A stretch of 54,207 nt of DNA from the NCBI GenBank assembly GCA_012730045.1, contig JAAYBR010000153.1, forward strand, positions 1-54,207. The letters are read 5' to 3'. Every line of letters begins with the position of its first letter. Positions within the stretch are counted from its first letter, which is position 1. The stretch comes from Candidatus Hydrogenedentota bacterium. GTDB lineage: Bacteria > Hydrogenedentota > Hydrogenedentia > Hydrogenedentales > CAITNO01. The notes under the pieces were generated by a model. That model ran no database searches, had not been told where the DNA came from, and worked only from the letters and a program-made list of their open reading frames with translations. Positions 51,859-54,207 of this stretch are shown here, one piece after another. The position numbers were made by a program, and so were the translations under genes.

Positions 51859-51888
51859 ATCTTAGCAACTATGCCCCCCGGGGGACAA
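51859..51888 (-). promoter_or_regulatory. Promoter of the aminotransferase gene
   Basis: On the minus strand: TTGTCC (51888-51883), 18-bp spacer, TAAGAT (51864-51859), with TGC before the -10. Confidence 0.6.
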
Positions 51889-51906
51889 CCATTCCGCTGG
51901 CGCGGG

Positions 51907-52758
51907 TCAGGACGCGCGGCCCGTAAGGATTTCCCGGCAAGACACGCCGCCGGGGGTCAGACGCGCCAGCAGAAAACCCACCGGCGCATTGCCCCCGTTC
52001 CAGCAGCAGGACCGCACCTGCCACACGTGGGACTTGCCGTTGCTGTACTCCTCCGTGGGCGTGTGCAGGTGGCCGAAGAAGGCCGCGTCCGGGCCCTTCT
52101 CCCGCAGGAGCGCGTTCATCCAGCGGGAGTCGTTGCGGTTCAGGTGCATCTCGCGGTCCTCGCCGCCGCGCTCCACGGGGATGTGGGCGAAGAGCACCTT
52201 GCGCGGCTCCGGGGCGGAAAGCTCCGCCTCCAGCCACTCGCACTGGCCGCGCGGGCGGATGTTCTCGGAGCAGAGCGTGCCGATGTGCTCGCCCCCCAGC
52301 CCGGCGTCGCACAGGGAAATGAACCGCGCGCCCTTGTGGGTGAAGCTGTAATAGTCGGAGGGCTCGCCGTTCACCGTGAAGTCGCCGGGGAACGCCCCGC
52401 GCAGGGCCCTGCGCTGGACCGGCGTGGACTCGTGGTTGCCGAAGGTGACATGCACGGGATACGGCACCTCCTTCAGCAGGGGGAGAAAGGCGTCCGCATG
52501 CAGGTCGCCCAGCACCAGGACAAAGTCCGGCTGCTCCGCCGCCGGCAGGGTTTTCATCGCCTCCACGCACCGCAGAAAACGGTCCGCCCCCGTCCCGAGG
52601 GCCTCCATGCCCTTGCGCGGCCCCTCCGCGCAGTGCGGGTCCGCCACCACGGCGAAGCAGAATTCCTCTCCGGCCTCTGCGGCGCGCGCGGCGCCCCCGG
52701 CGAACGCCCCGGCCAGCGCGGCTCCCCCCAGCCCCTTCAGGAAATCACGGCGGTCCAT
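51907..52758 (-). CDS. Tat-exported metallophosphoesterase
   Basis: A 283-residue calcineurin-like phosphoesterase. The N-terminus DRRDFLKGLGGAALAG is a twin-arginine signal peptide. Metal-ligand motifs are VVADPHC (DxH), LGDLHADAF, GNHES, FAHIPV and GHLHTPTEE. The substrate (phosphodiester, nucleotide or polysaccharide phosphate) is unknown. AGGAG lies 8 nt before ATG 52758. It is separated from the aminotransferase by 131 bp and appears to be transcribed alone. Confidence 0.9.
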   Translation of the reverse strand: MDRRDFLKGLGGAALAGAFAGGAARAAEAGEEFCFAVVADPHCAEGPRKGMEALGTGADRFLRCVEAMKTLPAAEQPDFVLVLGDLHADAFLPLLKEVPYPVHVTFGNHESTPVQRRALRGAFPGDFTVNGEPSDYYSFTHKGARFISLCDAGLGGEHIGTLCSENIRPRGQCEWLEAELSAPEPRKVLFAHIPVERGGEDREMHLNRNDSRWMNALLREKGPDAAFFGHLHTPTEEYSNGKSHVWQVRSCCWNGGNAPVGFLLARLTPGGVSCREILTGRAS

Positions 52759-52845
52759 GGGAAAGCTCCTGTTGCCCGCGCGGCCCCCGCCGCGCGCGGC
52801 GTCCCGGCAGGATAGCAGATTCCCGCCCGGACCCGAAAGGGAACC

Positions 52846-52926
52846 TCCGACCAATCGGACGGATCCGTCGGATCGGTCGGATCAATTCTCCTGGCTTCGT
52901 CCGACTCGTCCGACCTGTCCGACCAA
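52846..52926. repeat. TCCGACnnn / TCGGAnnn array (9-bp period)
   Basis: Clusters of TCCGAC and TCGGAC/TCGGTC with 9-bp spacing: 52846, 52855, 52864, 52873 (degenerate) and 52900, 52909, 52918 (exact). A 27-nt gap divides two blocks in partly opposite orientation. Confidence 0.75.
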
Positions 52927-52949
52927 TCAGTCGCAGCGAGCGAGCCCTC

Positions 52950-52982
52950 CCCATCACCGTTCATCACTGTTCATCGGTGGTT
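52950..52982. repeat. TTCATCACTGTTCATCGGTGG repeat, copy 2
   Basis: Second copy of the repeat found at 19306-19337. It sits directly before the gpmA terminator. Confidence 0.7.
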
Positions 52983-53019
52983 AAAAAAAAGAGGCGGGCC
53001 CCGCGGCGCGGGACCCGCT
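52983..53019 (-). terminator. Rho-independent terminator of gpmA
   Basis: On the minus strand: GCGGGTCCCGCG-CC-GCGGGGCCCGC stem followed by CTCTTTTTTTT, about 27 bp after the gpmA stop. Confidence 0.88.
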
Positions 53020-53045
53020 CCGTTCTTGCGTTTGTCTCCGGGGGG

Positions 53046-53795
53046 TTACTTCCCGGCCTTGCCCTGGTTGGCGACGGCCTCCGCCGCCCGCTTCGCGGCC
53101 TCGGGGTCGCCGAGGTAGCGGCTGGAAACCGGCTTCAGGTCGGCGTCCAGCTCGTACATGAGCGGGATGCCCGTGGGGATGTTCAGGGAGATGATGTCGG
53201 CGTCGGAGATGCCGTCGAGGTACTTCACCAGGGCGCGCAGGCTGTTGCCGTGGGCGACGATGATGACGCGCTTGCCCGCGGCCACCTGCGGCGCGATGAC
53301 CTCGGTCCAGTAGGGCACGAAGCGCGCGATGGTGTCCTTGAGGCTTTCCGTGCGGGGAAGCTGCTCCTTTGTCAGGTCGGCGTAGCGGCGGTCATGGCCG
53401 GGGAAGCGCGGGTCGCTCTCCTCCAGTTCCGGCGGCGCGATGTCGAAGGCCCGGCGCCAGATCTTCACCTGCTCCTCGCCGTGCTTCGCCGCCGTCTCGG
53501 CCTTGTTCAGCCCCTGCAGTCCGCCGTAGTGGCGCTCGTTCAGCCGCCAGTTGCGGACCACGGGCACCCACATCTGGTCCAGCTCGTCCATGGCGATCTG
53601 CATCGTGCGGATGGCGCGCTTCAGCACCGACGTGTACACCAGGTCGAACTCGAACCCCTCCTCCTTCAGGAGTTTCCCGGCCGCGGCGGCCTCCTGACGG
53701 CCCTGGTCGCTCAGGTCCACATCCGTCCAGCCCGTGAACCGGTTGTCGAGGTTCCAAGTGCTCTGTCCATGGCGCAACAACACAACCTTGTGCAT
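53046..53795 (-). CDS. gpmA: 2,3-bisphosphoglycerate-dependent phosphoglycerate mutase
   Basis: A 249-residue histidine-phosphatase enzyme, interconverting 3- and 2-phosphoglycerate. RHGQSTWN carries the phospho-accepting His; [12 protein letters not shown] and HGNSLRAL contain further active-site residues; length matches GpmA. ATG 53795 is chosen because the family starts with this M-H-K-V-V-L-L sequence and AGGAG lies 11 nt upstream. Single gene with its own promoter and strong terminator. Confidence 0.95.
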   Translation of the reverse strand: MHKVVLLRHGQSTWNLDNRFTGWTDVDLSDQGRQEAAAAGKLLKEEGFEFDLVYTSVLKRAIRTMQIAMDELDQMWVPVVRNWRLNERHYGGLQGLNKAETAAKHGEEQVKIWRRAFDIAPPELEESDPRFPGHDRRYADLTKEQLPRTESLKDTIARFVPYWTEVIAPQVAAGKRVIIVAHGNSLRALVKYLDGISDADIISLNIPTGIPLMYELDADLKPVSSRYLGDPEAAKRAAEAVANQGKAGK

Positions 53796-53868
53796 GACTC
53801 GCTCGCTCCTGTGAGGGTGGTTTTCCGTGACCGGCACGGGGGAAGCGCGGCGCCCGCCGCGTCCGCAT

Positions 53869-53898
53869 AGAATGCCCGAAACCGCCGGAAAAAGTCAA
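53869..53898 (-). promoter_or_regulatory. Putative promoter of gpmA
   Basis: On the minus strand: TTGACT (53898-53893), 18-bp spacer, CATTCT (53874-53869). The -10 is weak. Confidence 0.45.
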
Positions 53899-53930
53899 GA
53901 AAAGCGCGAGAATGAGGCAGCGAAGGGAGA

Positions 53931-54207
53931 CTAAATATCGTTCTCACCCAGAGTACTGTGCAAGGTCTCGACAGAAAAACCGGTAAGTGAAGAAAACACA
54001 TGTAGGCCGTCCGAAAGAGACCCACCGTAAGCCCTTAACCAAACAGGAGGGCTGTCCGGCCGTGTATCGATCCAAGCCGTATCTGCTCCATCCTGTCCCC
54101 CATGCTGACTCGCAATCCGGTGCTCGACCTTCCACAAACGGAGGATGTCCGCCTTTGGTATTACCCAGCAGTGGGCGTCGAATGGGGAAATTCCGAGGCA
54201 AAAGGCA
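53931..54207 (-). CDS. C-terminal fragment of an unrecognised gene, cut by window edge
   Basis: The frame ending at 53931 (stop TAG) is open through the window edge, so this is a partial CDS of at least 92 residues. It contains FDAHCWVIPKADILRLW and ends SVETLHSTLGENDI. Base composition is less GC-rich than the neighbours. The HCWVIPK and DILRLW segments recall nuclease-like or restriction-associated proteins, but I do not recognise the family. The 85-residue ORF in another frame at 53944 is judged a shadow. Confidence 0.65.
   Translation of the reverse strand, partial: AFCLGISPFDAHCWVIPKADILRLWKVEHRIASQHGGQDGADTAWIDTRPDSPPVWLRAYGGSLSDGLHVFSSLTGFSVETLHSTLGENDI

Noticed and set aside
53944-54201. 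An 85-residue minus-strand ORF at the right edge
   Set aside because: The neighbouring frame (53931-54207) stays open to the edge and has more protein-like composition; this one is probably a shadow.

Overview
The window is very GC-rich, densely coded bacterial chromosome with many genes in ATGA or GTGA overlaps, AGGAGG-type ribosome sites and recognisable sigma70-type promoters. The mix of a type IV pilus ATPase operon, a periplasmic thioredoxin-like protein, a formylglycine-type sulfatase, a sialidase, TIM-barrel sugar isomerases, Tat-signal enzymes, surface-polysaccharide genes and short dispersed repeats suggests an uncultured Gram-negative lineage. Candidatus Hydrogenedentota or a PVC/FCB-like relative is a guess from gene flavour only; no rRNA or marker phylogeny is available here.

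Layout. 1-3.7 kb: repeat, small anchored protein, EEP-family hydrolase, DNA methyltransferase, secreted thioredoxin-like protein. 3.9-12.7 kb: one co-oriented pilus operon with an unusual first gene (MshEN domain, long helical repeat region and a DnaA-type AAA+ ATPase), then pilB, pilT, a PilS-like kinase and a PilR-like regulator. 12.7-16.1 kb (minus): mtnA-cmk-recJ, translationally coupled. 16.2-23.9 kb: membrane protein, sugar isomerase, a repeat-filled gap, sialidase, large GT2 protein, EamA transporter with a probable leaderless start. 23.9-26.9 kb (minus): the conserved yicC-gmk-rpoZ-coaBC cluster. 27-33.5 kb: lysA, three GT4 glycosyltransferases (two tandem paralogues), a lipoprotein. 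33.6-37.3 kb: three coupled genes of unknown function. 37.4-39.6 kb (minus): MBL hydrolase, PocR/AraC regulator and a 51-residue Cys-rich protein. 39.8-45.8 kb: SIS-like protein, orphan ANL C-domain, O-antigen ligase, flippase and sulfatase.

45.8-48.8 kb is an AT-richer accessory island. It holds two related membrane-associated proteins resembling DUF4230. One is a lipoprotein split by a frameshift at a G8 tract. A Cys-rich small protein and a REP-associated transposase (RAYT) between 98-bp inverted repeats follow. 49-54 kb returns to GC-rich metabolism: FucI-like isomerase, aromatic/aspartate aminotransferase, Tat metallophosphoesterase and gpmA. An unrecognised gene runs off the right edge.

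The most novel candidate is the first pilus gene. It carries an intact two-motif MshEN c-di-GMP signature while the adjacent PilB has a degenerate copy, and it ends in a DnaA-type ATPase without the DNA-binding domain. It may be a c-di-GMP-responsive AAA+ partner of the pilus motor. The G8 tract in the lipoprotein is a second candidate, as either a phase-variable switch or a sequencing indel.
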